Source of the DNA: Paraburkholderia atlantica
GTDB lineage: Bacteria > Pseudomonadota > Gammaproteobacteria > Burkholderiales > Burkholderiaceae
DNA length: 64,000 nt
Assembly (NCBI RefSeq): GCF_009362785.1
Contig: NZ_WHNQ01000025.1
Coordinates: 1 to 64,000 of the forward strand
Direction: 5' to 3'
The notes beneath the pieces are model-generated. The model did not search any database. It worked only from the letters and a program-made list of their open reading frames with translations, and was not told the DNA's origin. Positions 26,925 to 35,511 of the stretch are shown here, one piece after another (the stretch's first letter is position 1; each line of letters starts with the position of its first letter). The translations under genes were made by a program, and so were the position numbers.

Positions 26925-28619
26925 TCACCAGCTCCGGAAGCGCGCGGGCGGCGCGTACAGTCCGCCCGACCACGTGACCAGATCGTCGATGCTGCGCGCC
27001 GCGAGCAGCGAACGCTTCGCATCGCCGCGCCGGATGCCGAGATCTTCCGGATACGCGACGATGCCGCGCCGGCGCAATTCCGCGGTTTTCTCGGGCTTCG
27101 CGCGCAGACCGATCGGCGTGACACCGGCCACTGCCGCGATCGCCGCGCGCCGCTCGTCGATGCCTTCGGCCTTGTGCAGATGCGCGATGCCTTCCTCGGT
27201 GACCACATGGCTCACGTCGTCGCCGTAGATCATCACCGGCGCGATCGGCATGCCGTTTTTCGCGCCGACCGCGATCGCGTCGAGTTCATCGACGAAGGTG
27301 GGCTCGCCGCCTTTCTTGTACGTTTCCGCGAGTTGCACGACGAGCTTCTGGCCGCGCGATACCGCGCCGTCGCCCTTCAACAGCTTCAGCCACGCCTCGC
27401 TCGCATGACGCCGGCCGCGCGGATCGTGGCCCATGTTCGGCGCGCCGCCAAAACCGGCGAGCCGTCCGCGCGTGACCGTCGACGAATTCGCGTCCGCGTC
27501 GATCTGCAGCGTCGACCCGATGAACAGATCGACGCCGTATTGGCCGGCCAACTGACACAGCACGCGGTTCGAACGCAGGCTGCCGTCGTTGCCGGTGAAG
27601 AACACGTCGGGGCGCGCCTCGATATACGCCTCCATGCCGACCTCGCTGCCGAAGCAATGGATGCTGTCGACCCAGCCCGATTCGATCGCGGGGATCATCG
27701 TCGGGTGCGGATTGAGCGTCCAGTTGCGGCAGATCTTGCCCTTGAGGCCGAGCGATTCGCCGTAGGTGGGCAGCAGCAGTTCGATCGCCGCGGTATCGAA
27801 ACCGATGCCGTGATTGAGCGACGTAACGCCATACGGCTCGTAGATGCCGCGTATCACCATCATCGCGGTCAGCACCTGCAAGTCGCCGATATGACGCGGA
27901 TCGCGCGTGAACAGCGGCTCGACCGCGAACGGCCGGTCCGCCTGCACGATCACGTCGACCCAGGAACCCGGAATGTCGACGCGCGGCAACTCATCGACGA
28001 TCTCGTTGACCTGCACGATCACGATGCCGTGACGGAACGCGGCGGCCTCGGCGATGGTCGGCGTGTCCTCGGTATTCGGGCCGGTGTACAGATTGCCGTG
28101 ACGGTCGGCCTTGTCCGCGCACAGCAGCGCGACGTGCGGCGTCAGGTCGACGAACATGCGCGCGTACAGCTCGACATACGTATAAATCGCGCCGATTTCG
28201 AGCTGGCCGTCCTCGAGCAGTTGGGCGACGCGCAGACTCTGCGGCCCCGCGAACGAGAAATCGACCTTGTGCGCGATGCCGCGCTCGAACAACGTCAGGT
28301 GCTCAGGACGGCTGATGCTCGAAATCAGCAGATGCACGTCGTGCAGCTTCTGCGGATCGACCTTCGCGAGCGAGCGCGACAGGAAATCGGCCTGTTTCTG
28401 ATTGTCGCCTTCGAGCGCGACGCGCTCACCGGGCTGGATCAGCGTTTCGAGCGCATCGACGATGCGGTGTGTGGGCAGCACGCCGTCTTCGAGCCACGGC
28501 GCGATGGCCGCGAGGCGGCGGTTCTTTTCGTCGCGTCGGGTCGTCCATGAGCGGGCAGTGGACCGCGACGAGGCGGCTTCGGCGGGGTGGTTCATCGGCT
28601 CGGTCATCGGCTCATTCAT
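26925..28619 (-). CDS. mdcA: Malonate decarboxylase alpha subunit (MdcA)
   Basis: A 564-residue acetyl-S-ACP:malonate ACP transferase. It exchanges acetyl for malonyl on the MdcC thiol and releases acetate in each turnover. Strong family blocks include G-D-N-Q-K-Q-A-D-F-L-S-R, N-T-E-D-T-P-T-I-x-E-A, S-L-N-H-G-I-G-F-D-T-A-A-I-E-L-L-L-P-T-Y and G-G-A-P-N-M-G-H-D-P-R-G-R-R-H. It starts 8 bp after the regulator gene and probably shares its transcript. Three in-frame ATGs lie within the first ten codons, so the exact start is uncertain; the longest is given. Confidence 0.94.
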   Translation of the reverse strand: MNEPMTEPMNHPAEAASSRSTARSWTTRRDEKNRRLAAIAPWLEDGVLPTHRIVDALETLIQPGERVALEGDNQKQADFLSRSLAKVDPQKLHDVHLLISSISRPEHLTLFERGIAHKVDFSFAGPQSLRVAQLLEDGQLEIGAIYTYVELYARMFVDLTPHVALLCADKADRHGNLYTGPNTEDTPTIAEAAAFRHGIVIVQVNEIVDELPRVDIPGSWVDVIVQADRPFAVEPLFTRDPRHIGDLQVLTAMMVIRGIYEPYGVTSLNHGIGFDTAAIELLLPTYGESLGLKGKICRNWTLNPHPTMIPAIESGWVDSIHCFGSEVGMEAYIEARPDVFFTGNDGSLRSNRVLCQLAGQYGVDLFIGSTLQIDADANSSTVTRGRLAGFGGAPNMGHDPRGRRHASEAWLKLLKGDGAVSRGQKLVVQLAETYKKGGEPTFVDELDAIAVGAKNGMPIAPVMIYGDDVSHVVTEEGIAHLHKAEGIDERRAAIAAVAGVTPIGLRAKPEKTAELRRRGIVAYPEDLGIRRGDAKRSLLAARSIDDLVTWSGGLYAPPARFRSW

Positions 28620-28627
28620 CGGTTCAG

Positions 28628-29398
28628 TCAGCTCCCGGTGTGGACGCGCGGGCGTCGGCCGCGCGGCTTCGGTTGATGCGCCAGCGCTTCTTCGCGCGCG
28701 CGCTCGGTCAGGAAACGATGCAGAAGCTCGCCGGTGCCGAGCAGATGCGCGACCACCAGCGACTGCGCGGTCGCGATATCGCGGCGCTCGACGGCTTCGA
28801 GCAGCGCGGCGTGCTCACTGTCGGACTCGCCCTTGTACGACGGCAAGCCGAACTTCAACCGCAGATAGCGTTCGCCGCGCCGGTGCAGCAAGCCGATCAT
28901 GTCCTCGAGCTGCGGCCGGCCGGCGGGCGCGTAGAGACACATATGGAACGCGGCATTGCGCGTCACGTATAGCGACGGGTCCTCTTCGCGCTCGGCGGCG
29001 CGGCACAACTCCGCGGCTTCGCGCAGCGTCGCGGCGGTGTGATTCGGAATCGCGAGGCCGAGCGCGAGACTTTCTAGCGCCGAGCGGATCTCGTAGATTT
29101 CGCGCGCTTCGTTGGCGGACAGCGGCGCGACGGTCGCGCCTTTGTGGACCGCCGCGCGCGCCCAGCCCTCGCTTTCGAGCTGGCGCAGCGCCTCGCGCAC
29201 CGGAATCGCGCTGACGGAGAAATGCCGGGCGATCGCGTCCTGGCGCAATGGTGCGCCGGGCGCGAGCGTACCGTCGACGATCGCCGCTCGCAGCGCCTCC
29301 GCGATCATGTGCGAGGTGCTTTCGCGAGGTGCCGCGGCCGGAAGAAACGAGCCGGTCACGGGCGCGTCCAGGGGAAAACCTTCAGTTGCGTCGGTCAT
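28628..29398 (-). CDS. GntR/FadR-family regulator, first gene of the mdc operon
   Basis: A 256-residue protein with an N-terminal GntR winged helix (about 20-85: R-Q-D-A-I-A-R-H-F-S-V-S-x-I-P-V-R-E-A-L-R-Q-L) and an FCD effector domain (about 95-225) with the expected Asp/His metal-ligand pattern. It lies 8 bp before mdcA and reads the same way, so it probably heads the mdc operon. It is plausibly MdcY-like, repressing until malonate or malonyl groups are present; the ligand is inference. The start at 29398 places an AT-rich palindrome immediately upstream. The C-terminal tail is basic. Confidence 0.88.
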   Translation of the reverse strand: MTDATEGFPLDAPVTGSFLPAAAPRESTSHMIAEALRAAIVDGTLAPGAPLRQDAIARHFSVSAIPVREALRQLESEGWARAAVHKGATVAPLSANEAREIYEIRSALESLALGLAIPNHTAATLREAAELCRAAEREEDPSLYVTRNAAFHMCLYAPAGRPQLEDMIGLLHRRGERYLRLKFGLPSYKGESDSEHAALLEAVERRDIATAQSLVVAHLLGTGELLHRFLTERAREEALAHQPKPRGRRPRVHTGS

Positions 29399-29402
29399 AG
29401 TA

Positions 29403-29419
29403 TCAAATATTATATATGA
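29403..29419. promoter_or_regulatory. Predicted operator of the mdc GntR regulator
   Basis: TCAAATATTATATATGA is a near-perfect 17-bp palindrome: seven of eight half-site pairs match around a central T. It is a sharp AT island in GC-rich DNA and lies 5 bp before the regulator start, between it and the divergent MFS gene. Binding there would block the mdc transcript. GntR/FadR proteins bind short palindromes of this size; occupancy is inference. Confidence 0.6.
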
Positions 29420-29603
29420 AAAGACGCGTATTTCAGCGCGGGCAAACCCGGAAGCGTCTTCACCCACAATCCCGGCAATGTCCCCGCGCCGTCCTCTGAA
29501 CTAGTTGTACGAGGACATCGGCGATCAATCAACGTCGTCGACCCAACCCAAGCGCGCCCGTCGTTTTTCGTTACGTTCAACCATCGTAGGCTGGAGGAGC
29601 AAG

Positions 29604-30902
29604 ATGAATACACTGACCGACCGACGAGCGGTCGCGCGTCAGCGCACACCACTCAATCGTTCGCAGATCGCAGGGTTTTGGGGCGCGTGGGCCGGCTGGA
29701 CGCTCGACGGCATGGACTCGTTTATCTACGCGCTGGTGCTCACGCCCGCGCTGACCGAGCTGCTGCCGCGTTCGGGCTTCGCGGCGACGCCGTCGAACGT
29801 CGGTCTCGCGGGATCGATCCTGTTTGCGCTGTTTCTGGTCGGTTGGGGGCTGTCGTTCATCTGGGGACCGCTCGCCGATCGCTTCGGCCGTACCAAGGTG
29901 CTTGCCGCCACGATCTTCACGTTCGCGATTTTCACCGGGCTTGCCGCGACCTCGACCAATGTGTGGCAGCTCGGTGTTTATCGCTTCATCGCGGGCGTTG
30001 GCATCGGCGGGGAGTGGGCGCTGGCGGGCACCTACGTGGCCGAGGCCTGGCCCGAGGATCGCCGCAAGATGGGCGCCGGTTATCTGCAGACCGGCTACTA
30101 CGCGGGCTTCTTTCTCGCGGCCGCGCTCAATTACACGATCGGCGTGCATTTCGGCTGGCGCGCGATGTTCCTGACCGGCGCCGTGCCGGTCGTCGTCGCG
30201 ATTCTGATTCTGCTGCGCGTGAAGGAGCCGGAGAAGTGGCAGAAGGCCGACGCCAAGACGGTGCGCGTGAAGCCGCTGCGCGAGATCATGGGGCCGGCTT
30301 ACCGGCGTCGCACATGGGTCGCGTGCATTCTGCTGACCATCGCGATCATCGGGCTGTGGGCGGGTGCCGTCTACGAGCCGTCCGCGGTGATCCAGCTCGC
30401 GGCGCGCGCCGGAATGTCGAAGGGCGATTCGATGCGCATGGCGTCGCTGGCGACTGGCTTGCTGTCGATCGGCACGATCCTCGGCTGTCTCGCGCTGCCG
30501 CCGCTGGCCGAGCGCATCGGCCGCAAGATGACGTTGGCGGTGTACTTCGCGGGGATGGCGGTGGCGATCGCGGCGAGCTTCGGCTGGGCGTTCTATCTGC
30601 CGAACGGGCTCGCGCCGTTTATCGCGTGGCTGTTCGTGCTGGGCTTTTTCGGCGGCAATTTCGCGTTGTTCAGCCTGTGGCTGCCCGAGCAGTTCGAAAC
30701 CCGCGTACGCGCGACCGCGTTTGCGTTCTGCACGTCGTTTGGACGCTTCGTCGGCGCGGGCGTCAACTTTTTGCTCGGCGCCGCGGTGCTGCATATGCAG
30801 ACGCTCGGCGTGCCGGTCGCGTTGACGGCGCTGGCCTTCGTGCTCGGCCTGTTCGTGATTCCGTTCGCGCCGGAGACCAAGGGCGAGACGCTGCCGCAGT
30901 AA
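29604..30902 (+). CDS. MFS transporter, candidate malonate or carboxylate permease
   Basis: A 432-residue major facilitator with about 12 helices, of the sugar/aromatic-acid:proton symporter group. The G-P-L-A-D-R-F-G-R-T-K loop 2-3 motif and its repeat, P-P-L-A-E-R-I-G-R-K in the second half, are clear. G-W-x-L-D-G-M-D-S-F-I-Y in helix 1 is typical of the acidic-substrate branch. A strong GGAGGAG precedes the ATG at 29604. It is divergent from the mdc regulator with the palindromic operator between them, suggesting co-regulation. No madLM or mdcF lies next to this mdc operon, so malonate is a natural substrate guess, untested. Confidence 0.8.
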   Translation: MNTLTDRRAVARQRTPLNRSQIAGFWGAWAGWTLDGMDSFIYALVLTPALTELLPRSGFAATPSNVGLAGSILFALFLVGWGLSFIWGPLADRFGRTKVLAATIFTFAIFTGLAATSTNVWQLGVYRFIAGVGIGGEWALAGTYVAEAWPEDRRKMGAGYLQTGYYAGFFLAAALNYTIGVHFGWRAMFLTGAVPVVVAILILLRVKEPEKWQKADAKTVRVKPLREIMGPAYRRRTWVACILLTIAIIGLWAGAVYEPSAVIQLAARAGMSKGDSMRMASLATGLLSIGTILGCLALPPLAERIGRKMTLAVYFAGMAVAIAASFGWAFYLPNGLAPFIAWLFVLGFFGGNFALFSLWLPEQFETRVRATAFAFCTSFGRFVGAGVNFLLGAAVLHMQTLGVPVALTALAFVLGLFVIPFAPETKGETLPQ

Positions 30903-30905
30903 GAA

Positions 30906-30952
30906 CCGGGCGGGCGGCGCGCGTTACTTCGCGTGACTGCGCGCCCGCCCGG
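30906..30952. terminator. GC hairpin between convergent MFS and EamA genes
   Basis: CCGGGCGGGCG (30906-30916) pairs perfectly with CGCCCGCCCGG (30942-30952) across a 25-nt loop that contains the stop of the leftward gene. There is no T tract, so a rho-independent role is only possible. Confidence 0.4.
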
Positions 30953-31856
30953 CCGGATGCAGCAGCGTCAGCAACGGCCAGCCGAGATTGACGCCGAGAC
31001 TGGCGGCGACGATCAGCGCCATACCCGCCAGTTGCGACGGCGACAGCGCACGGCCATACACGAGCGCGTCGACGACGATCGCGGTCAGTGGATAAACGAA
31101 CAGCAGCACCGCGATCACCGGCGTGCTGAGCTTCGGCAGCGCGCCGTAAATCAGCACGTACGACAATCCCGTGTGCAGCACGCCCATGCCGATCAGCCAG
31201 AACCACTGCATCGGCCCGATATGCGTGAGCGTCAATGGCGCGATGAGCGGCGCGATCAGCGGCAGGCAGATCACGCCGACCGCGCATTGCGTGAGCGTCA
31301 GCAGATGCGGGCGCATGTCGCCGAGGCTTTTCGCGATCAGCGTGACGCTCGCATACAGCAGCGAGCCGAGCAGCGCTTCGCTCAAGCCGATCAGATAGCT
31401 GGTGTGGCCCTGCAGATTGCCGGCCGCGATGACCCCCGACGCGAGCACGAGCCCGACGAACGCCGTCGCGATCCAGCCTAACCGATCCGTGCCGAGCCGT
31501 TCGTTAAAGAGCGCCGCGCCGATCAGCACGACCCAAAACGGCTGCACATGAAACACGACGGTCGCGACCGCGATGCCGGTGCGATGAATCGCGTCGAAAA
31601 AGCCGACCCACTGCGTGACCATCAGCACGCCGGAAACTACCGCGAGCACGATGGTGCGGCGCGTGAACTGCGCGCGCGTGAAGAAGCCCTTCCACGCGCA
31701 ATAGGCGGCGAGCGACAGAAAGCCGAACAGGCAGCGGAAGAACACGAGCGTCAGCGCATCGAGCCGCGCCTCCTCGACGAAAACGCCGATCGTGCCCATC
31801 AGCAGCCCGCCGCTCGCCAGCGTGATCGCGCCTTGTTGACGTGAGGTGAGGGACAT
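30924..31856 (-). CDS. DMT-superfamily (EamA) transporter
   Basis: A 310-residue protein with ten predicted helices arranged as two EamA repeats (about 10-135 and 150-290). It carries features common in this family: F-F-R-C-L-F-G near helix 2 and the conserved E-R-L-G loop after helix 4. Such proteins usually export metabolites such as amino acids. The ATG at 31856, with AAGGAG 9 nt upstream, is chosen over a TTG two codons earlier. It is divergent from a LysR gene, 102 bp apart, which probably controls it. Confidence 0.85.
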   Translation of the reverse strand: MSLTSRQQGAITLASGGLLMGTIGVFVEEARLDALTLVFFRCLFGFLSLAAYCAWKGFFTRAQFTRRTIVLAVVSGVLMVTQWVGFFDAIHRTGIAVATVVFHVQPFWVVLIGAALFNERLGTDRLGWIATAFVGLVLASGVIAAGNLQGHTSYLIGLSEALLGSLLYASVTLIAKSLGDMRPHLLTLTQCAVGVICLPLIAPLIAPLTLTHIGPMQWFWLIGMGVLHTGLSYVLIYGALPKLSTPVIAVLLFVYPLTAIVVDALVYGRALSPSQLAGMALIVAASLGVNLGWPLLTLLHPAGRARSHAK

Positions 31857-31903
31857 GCGCAACGACTCCTTGAGGTGATGCCTGCGAGTATTGCGCCGCT
31901 TGC

Positions 31904-31946
31904 GGGCTTATCACAAACGAATTAAATTGAGCAATTCCATAAGCCC
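31904..31946. promoter_or_regulatory. Inverted repeats in the EamA/LysR intergenic region
   Basis: GGGCTTAT (31904-31911) and ATAAGCCC (31939-31946) form a perfect 8-bp inverted repeat with a 27-nt AT-rich spacer. The spacer holds a second one, AATTG-AG-CAATT (31925-31936). This layout suits a LysR-type recognition plus activation site controlling both divergent genes. Confidence 0.5.
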
Positions 31947-31958
31947 GGTTGATAAATC

Positions 31959-32816
31959 GTGAACCCTGAATTCGACGTCGATCTGTTGCGCAGCTTCGTC
32001 GCGGTCGTGGAGGCGGGCAGCTTCACGAAGGCGGCGGCGAGCGTGCATCGCTCGCAGGCGGCGGTCAGCATGCAGATCAAGCGGCTCGAAACGATGCTCG
32101 GCACCACGCTGTTCGCGCGCAACACGCGCAACCTGTCGCTGACGCGGCCCGGCAATACGCTGCTCGAATACGCGCGGCGCGCGCTCGCGTTGCAGGAGGA
32201 GGCGTGGTCGGCGATCGTGCGGCCCGAGGTGACCGGCCGCGTGGTGCTCGGCGCTCCGGACGACTATGTTTCGTCGCTGCTGTCGCCGGTGTTGCGGCGT
32301 TTCGCGACGCTGTATCCGCGCGTCGAGATCGAGATCGTCTGTGCGCAGAGCACGGCGCTCGCGCCGATGCTCGCCGACAACAAGATCGACCTCGCGTTCG
32401 TCACGCGCGACCACAAGCTGCGCGGCGAATTCGTGCGCAGCGAGCCGATGGTGTGGGTGGGGGCGTCGGTCGATACGCCGGTGTTGAAGGCGTCGCCGTT
32501 GCCGGTGGGGTTGTACGAGCCCGGCTGCGTCGCGCGTCAGCATACGCTCGCCGCACTGGATGGCGCGCGCATCCGCTATCGCGCGGCATTCAGCAGCGCG
32601 AGCCTGATGGGACTCGTCGCGACCGTGGATGCCGGTTTGTCGGTGATTGCGCTGACGCGTTGCAGCGTGCCGCCGCGGCTCGCGATTCTCGGCGACGCGC
32701 AAGGCCTGCCGAAAATCGCGCCGCTCGAAATCGTGGTCGCGCGCAGCGCGAAATCGGATCGGCCGACCTGCGATTATCTGGCGCAGCAGATGGTGCAGGA
32801 TCTGTCGTTGCGGTAG
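31959..32816 (+). CDS. LysR-family transcriptional regulator
   Basis: A 285-residue LysR protein starting with GTG. It has an N-terminal winged helix (residues 6-65, F-V-A-V-V-E-A-G-S-F-T-K-A-A) and a shorter-than-usual effector domain (about 90-280). Divergent from the EamA transporter with symmetrical sites between them, so it most likely regulates that exporter. The GTG start is supported by the position of the conserved N-terminus; no ATG is available in frame nearby. Confidence 0.88.
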   Translation: MNPEFDVDLLRSFVAVVEAGSFTKAAASVHRSQAAVSMQIKRLETMLGTTLFARNTRNLSLTRPGNTLLEYARRALALQEEAWSAIVRPEVTGRVVLGAPDDYVSSLLSPVLRRFATLYPRVEIEIVCAQSTALAPMLADNKIDLAFVTRDHKLRGEFVRSEPMVWVGASVDTPVLKASPLPVGLYEPGCVARQHTLAALDGARIRYRAAFSSASLMGLVATVDAGLSVIALTRCSVPPRLAILGDAQGLPKIAPLEIVVARSAKSDRPTCDYLAQQMVQDLSLR

Positions 32817-32984
32817 CCCGAGCGGGCCAGCCTTAGCCCTTCAAGCCCGCGCATAGGCGGTCACTTCACGCTCGACCGCGAGCCGCACGCGCTCGCCCGC
32901 ACGCGGGCACAGATAACCGGAAGTGCGGGTCCGGTTGCGTGGGGTTGCATGTGCTTGCGCGGATGAAAAGCGAGCCGCGCGGCA

Positions 32985-34508
32985 TCAGAAGTTGATATTG
33001 GTCCGCACGCCGACGACGAACGTATTGCGCAGCGGCTGCGTCGGGTCGTTCGGGTTCTGGCCCGCACCGGCGTTGAACGTGTATTGCGCGTCGGCCTGCA
33101 CCTGCCACCACGGATTGATCTGGTACTGGTAGGTCGCCTCGAGCGCGGTTTCACTGGTGCGCACGCCGTACGGGCTACCGTTGAATGCCAGGAAGTCCTT
33201 GTCGAGTCCGTTCACGTGACTGCCGACCTTGATATAGGTCAGCGCGAGGCCGGCGCTGTCGTTGTCACGGCCCTTGAACGGCGCCTTCAGCACGACGCCG
33301 AGGTTGGCCGCGACTTGCACGAGATTGCGGTCGCCCGGCGCGCCCATCACGCGTGCGAACACGCCGAGGCTGCGTGGTTCGTCGGGGTCGGGGCGCCACA
33401 CCATCTGGTCGGCGACCGCATAGAAGCTGTAGTTGCCGCTGTGATTCGCGGGAATGCCTGTCGACGCAGGATTCGCGAGCGACAGCCCGATGTTGTCGAA
33501 ACGCTGATCGGCGAATTTGTTGGTGTTGTACCAGACGCCGATCTTGTAGGTCCCCGGCAGACCGCCGCCGCCCGTGCCGACCATCTCGCCGTCGGACGGC
33601 TGGTTGATCGCGTACTGCAGTTCGCCGATCCACAACGCGCCGTTATGCAGGTTGAAGTTCGTGCCGCTCATGTTGTTCGGGTTGTTGCCGAGCGGGTCGC
33701 CCGAATACACGCCGGCCAGCGCGGTCAACGAAGGGGTGATCTGGCCGCGCACGCGCACGCCGAGACCCGCGAGCGGATAGGCGGGACCGCCCGACGGCAG
33801 GTCGTACGAGGGCAGCGCGGGCCAGCCGAACATCGTGTTGAGGAACAGCGCCGCATACGAGCTGGTGATGAATTCCTGGTCGAGACTCTGCTGACCGATT
33901 TTCACGTCGACGCGCTTGTTCAGGAACGACTGCTGATACCAGAGTTCCCACAGACGTGTCGCGTTGTCAGCCTCGATACCGCTCGCCGTATTCAACGTGC
34001 CGAGCTTGTTCGCGCTCAGGTTCGAACCGTGAATCTGCAGCGCGCTGACGTTGAAGAGGCCGCCTGGCAGGCCGAACGCCTTTTGCGTATCCATCTGCAA
34101 CGTGGCGGTGGTCAGGCCGTCGTAGTCGGCGCCACGGGCGAGACCGCCGCGCAGATTGGCCAGCACTTCGCTGGTTTCGGTCAGCGTGAAGGTCACGCCG
34201 TACTTGCCGAGCCACGGACGCAGGCCGCCCATGTCGCCGAGCATCTGCTGACGATCCCAGAAGCCGGTCGACTCCTTGGTCTGCGTCGCCTCAATGCTCA
34301 GGTCGGCTTCGGGCGCTTCCGGGTTCGCATCGGGATTGGCTTCGGCCAGCGCCGCGTGGCCGGTCAACGAAGCAGACGCGAAGACCGTACACAGTGCAAC
34401 GCGCCGCATCGAAGGCAAAAGCGTACGATGAATTGCAGCGGTACGTGCTGAAGGGTCGCAAGACGGACGCGCGCCGGCGCGCAGTCCCTTGAGTGGGGCG
34501 AACTTCAT
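32985..34508 (-). CDS. oprB: OprB-family carbohydrate-selective porin
   Basis: A 507-residue outer-membrane porin. A long N-terminal leader ends in a signal peptide around residues 36-56 (hydrophobic stretch then G-H-A-A-L-A). The mature protein shows OprB features: F-W-D-R-Q-Q-M-L-G-D-M-G-G-L-R-P-W-L start, Q-S-L-D-Q-E-F, many alternating aromatic beta strands, and a final strand ending in N-I-N-F with the C-terminal Phe needed for outer-membrane assembly. It probably admits sugars; no sugar gene is adjacent, but the YtfQRT-type importer lies 17 kb away. AAGGAT precedes the ATG at 34508. A start nearer the signal peptide (about residue 34) cannot be excluded. Confidence 0.88.
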   Translation of the reverse strand: MKFAPLKGLRAGARPSCDPSARTAAIHRTLLPSMRRVALCTVFASASLTGHAALAEANPDANPEAPEADLSIEATQTKESTGFWDRQQMLGDMGGLRPWLGKYGVTFTLTETSEVLANLRGGLARGADYDGLTTATLQMDTQKAFGLPGGLFNVSALQIHGSNLSANKLGTLNTASGIEADNATRLWELWYQQSFLNKRVDVKIGQQSLDQEFITSSYAALFLNTMFGWPALPSYDLPSGGPAYPLAGLGVRVRGQITPSLTALAGVYSGDPLGNNPNNMSGTNFNLHNGALWIGELQYAINQPSDGEMVGTGGGGLPGTYKIGVWYNTNKFADQRFDNIGLSLANPASTGIPANHSGNYSFYAVADQMVWRPDPDEPRSLGVFARVMGAPGDRNLVQVAANLGVVLKAPFKGRDNDSAGLALTYIKVGSHVNGLDKDFLAFNGSPYGVRTSETALEATYQYQINPWWQVQADAQYTFNAGAGQNPNDPTQPLRNTFVVGVRTNINF

Positions 34509-34745
34509 CGAAATCCTTATTAGTGTTGTTCCGTCCGATGCCGGAGCAGGTAATGGCGTGATCGTACGCAGGCGATCTGCGAGAGTCAAACAAATGAGAA
34601 CGATTCGCATCGATATCGGGGGCGCGTCATCCCTGTGCTCACGAAAACGTAACGAAACCGAATTGACGTAGCCAGACCGAACGCGACAACGGGTGAGTTG
34701 TCGAAGCGCTCGAAGTAACCCTGAAAGTCAATGTAAGGAGTTGAA

Positions 34746-35423
34746 ATGAGCAAGCGCATTCTTCTGGTTTCGTTGCTGGCGAGTGGCGGTCTGTTGTTGG
34801 GCGGCGCCGCGCACGCGCAGTTGAATCTGAAGCAGTTCGGTATCGGCGGGGGCGGTGATAGCTCGGCGGGTGCCGGAACGTCGTCGGGCGGCGTGTCGCA
34901 ACTGCTGCAGAGCTATGTGGGCGCGAACCAGCAGGTGCTGAGCGGGCAGTCGAGCCTTGCGTCGGCGATGGGCATGACGAGTGCGGCCGGCCAGGCGCAG
35001 CAGGCGGCGGGGCTGCTCAGCGGCGGCACGCCGTCGGTCAGTCAGTTGACGCAGGTCGGCAGCACACAGCAGTCGCTGTCGCAGAAGCTCACCGATGCGT
35101 TCGCAAATCATGCAAGTGGCGGCGCGTCGGCGACGCCGGTCAACAAGGAAGCGTTCACCCAGGGGCTGTCGTCGCTCGGCAAGGGGGTCAGCCAGTATTC
35201 GAGCTTGCAGTCGGGGCTTGGCAGCCTCGGTCAGATGAGCCCGTCGTCGCTGCTGCAATCGGGCCTCAATCCGCAGACCGCGCAAAGCGCGTCGTATATC
35301 GCGCAGTCGGCGCCGGGGCAATTGCAGTCGCTGATGTCGACGCTGAGTTCGGCCGTGCAGTTCGCGTCGAGCCACGGCATTACGGTGCCGTCGATCGCGA
35401 CGTCGGCGTTGAAGGGAATGTAG
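34746..35423 (+). CDS. DUF2501 (YjjA-like) secreted protein
   Basis: A 225-residue protein with a typical signal peptide (residues 1-25, A-H-A-Q cleavage). The mature part is rich in Ser, Gln, Gly and Leu with repeated S-Q-L-x-S-x-x-G patterns. The conserved C-terminal region (about 130-225, from V-N-K-E-A-F to the A-L-K-G-M end) matches DUF2501, whose E. coli member is YjjA. Function unknown. Preceded by AAGGAG 5 nt before the ATG. It is divergent from the porin gene, 237 bp apart, with no other partner. Confidence 0.78.
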   Translation: MSKRILLVSLLASGGLLLGGAAHAQLNLKQFGIGGGGDSSAGAGTSSGGVSQLLQSYVGANQQVLSGQSSLASAMGMTSAAGQAQQAAGLLSGGTPSVSQLTQVGSTQQSLSQKLTDAFANHASGGASATPVNKEAFTQGLSSLGKGVSQYSSLQSGLGSLGQMSPSSLLQSGLNPQTAQSASYIAQSAPGQLQSLMSTLSSAVQFASSHGITVPSIATSALKGM

Positions 35424-35511
35424 GCGCGTTTCGCTTCGCCCAGCGCGGTCGATTCAGCGCCGAAAGCCGCTATGATCGCGTCGAACCCGCAACTCAACTG
35501 GAATTCCGCCG

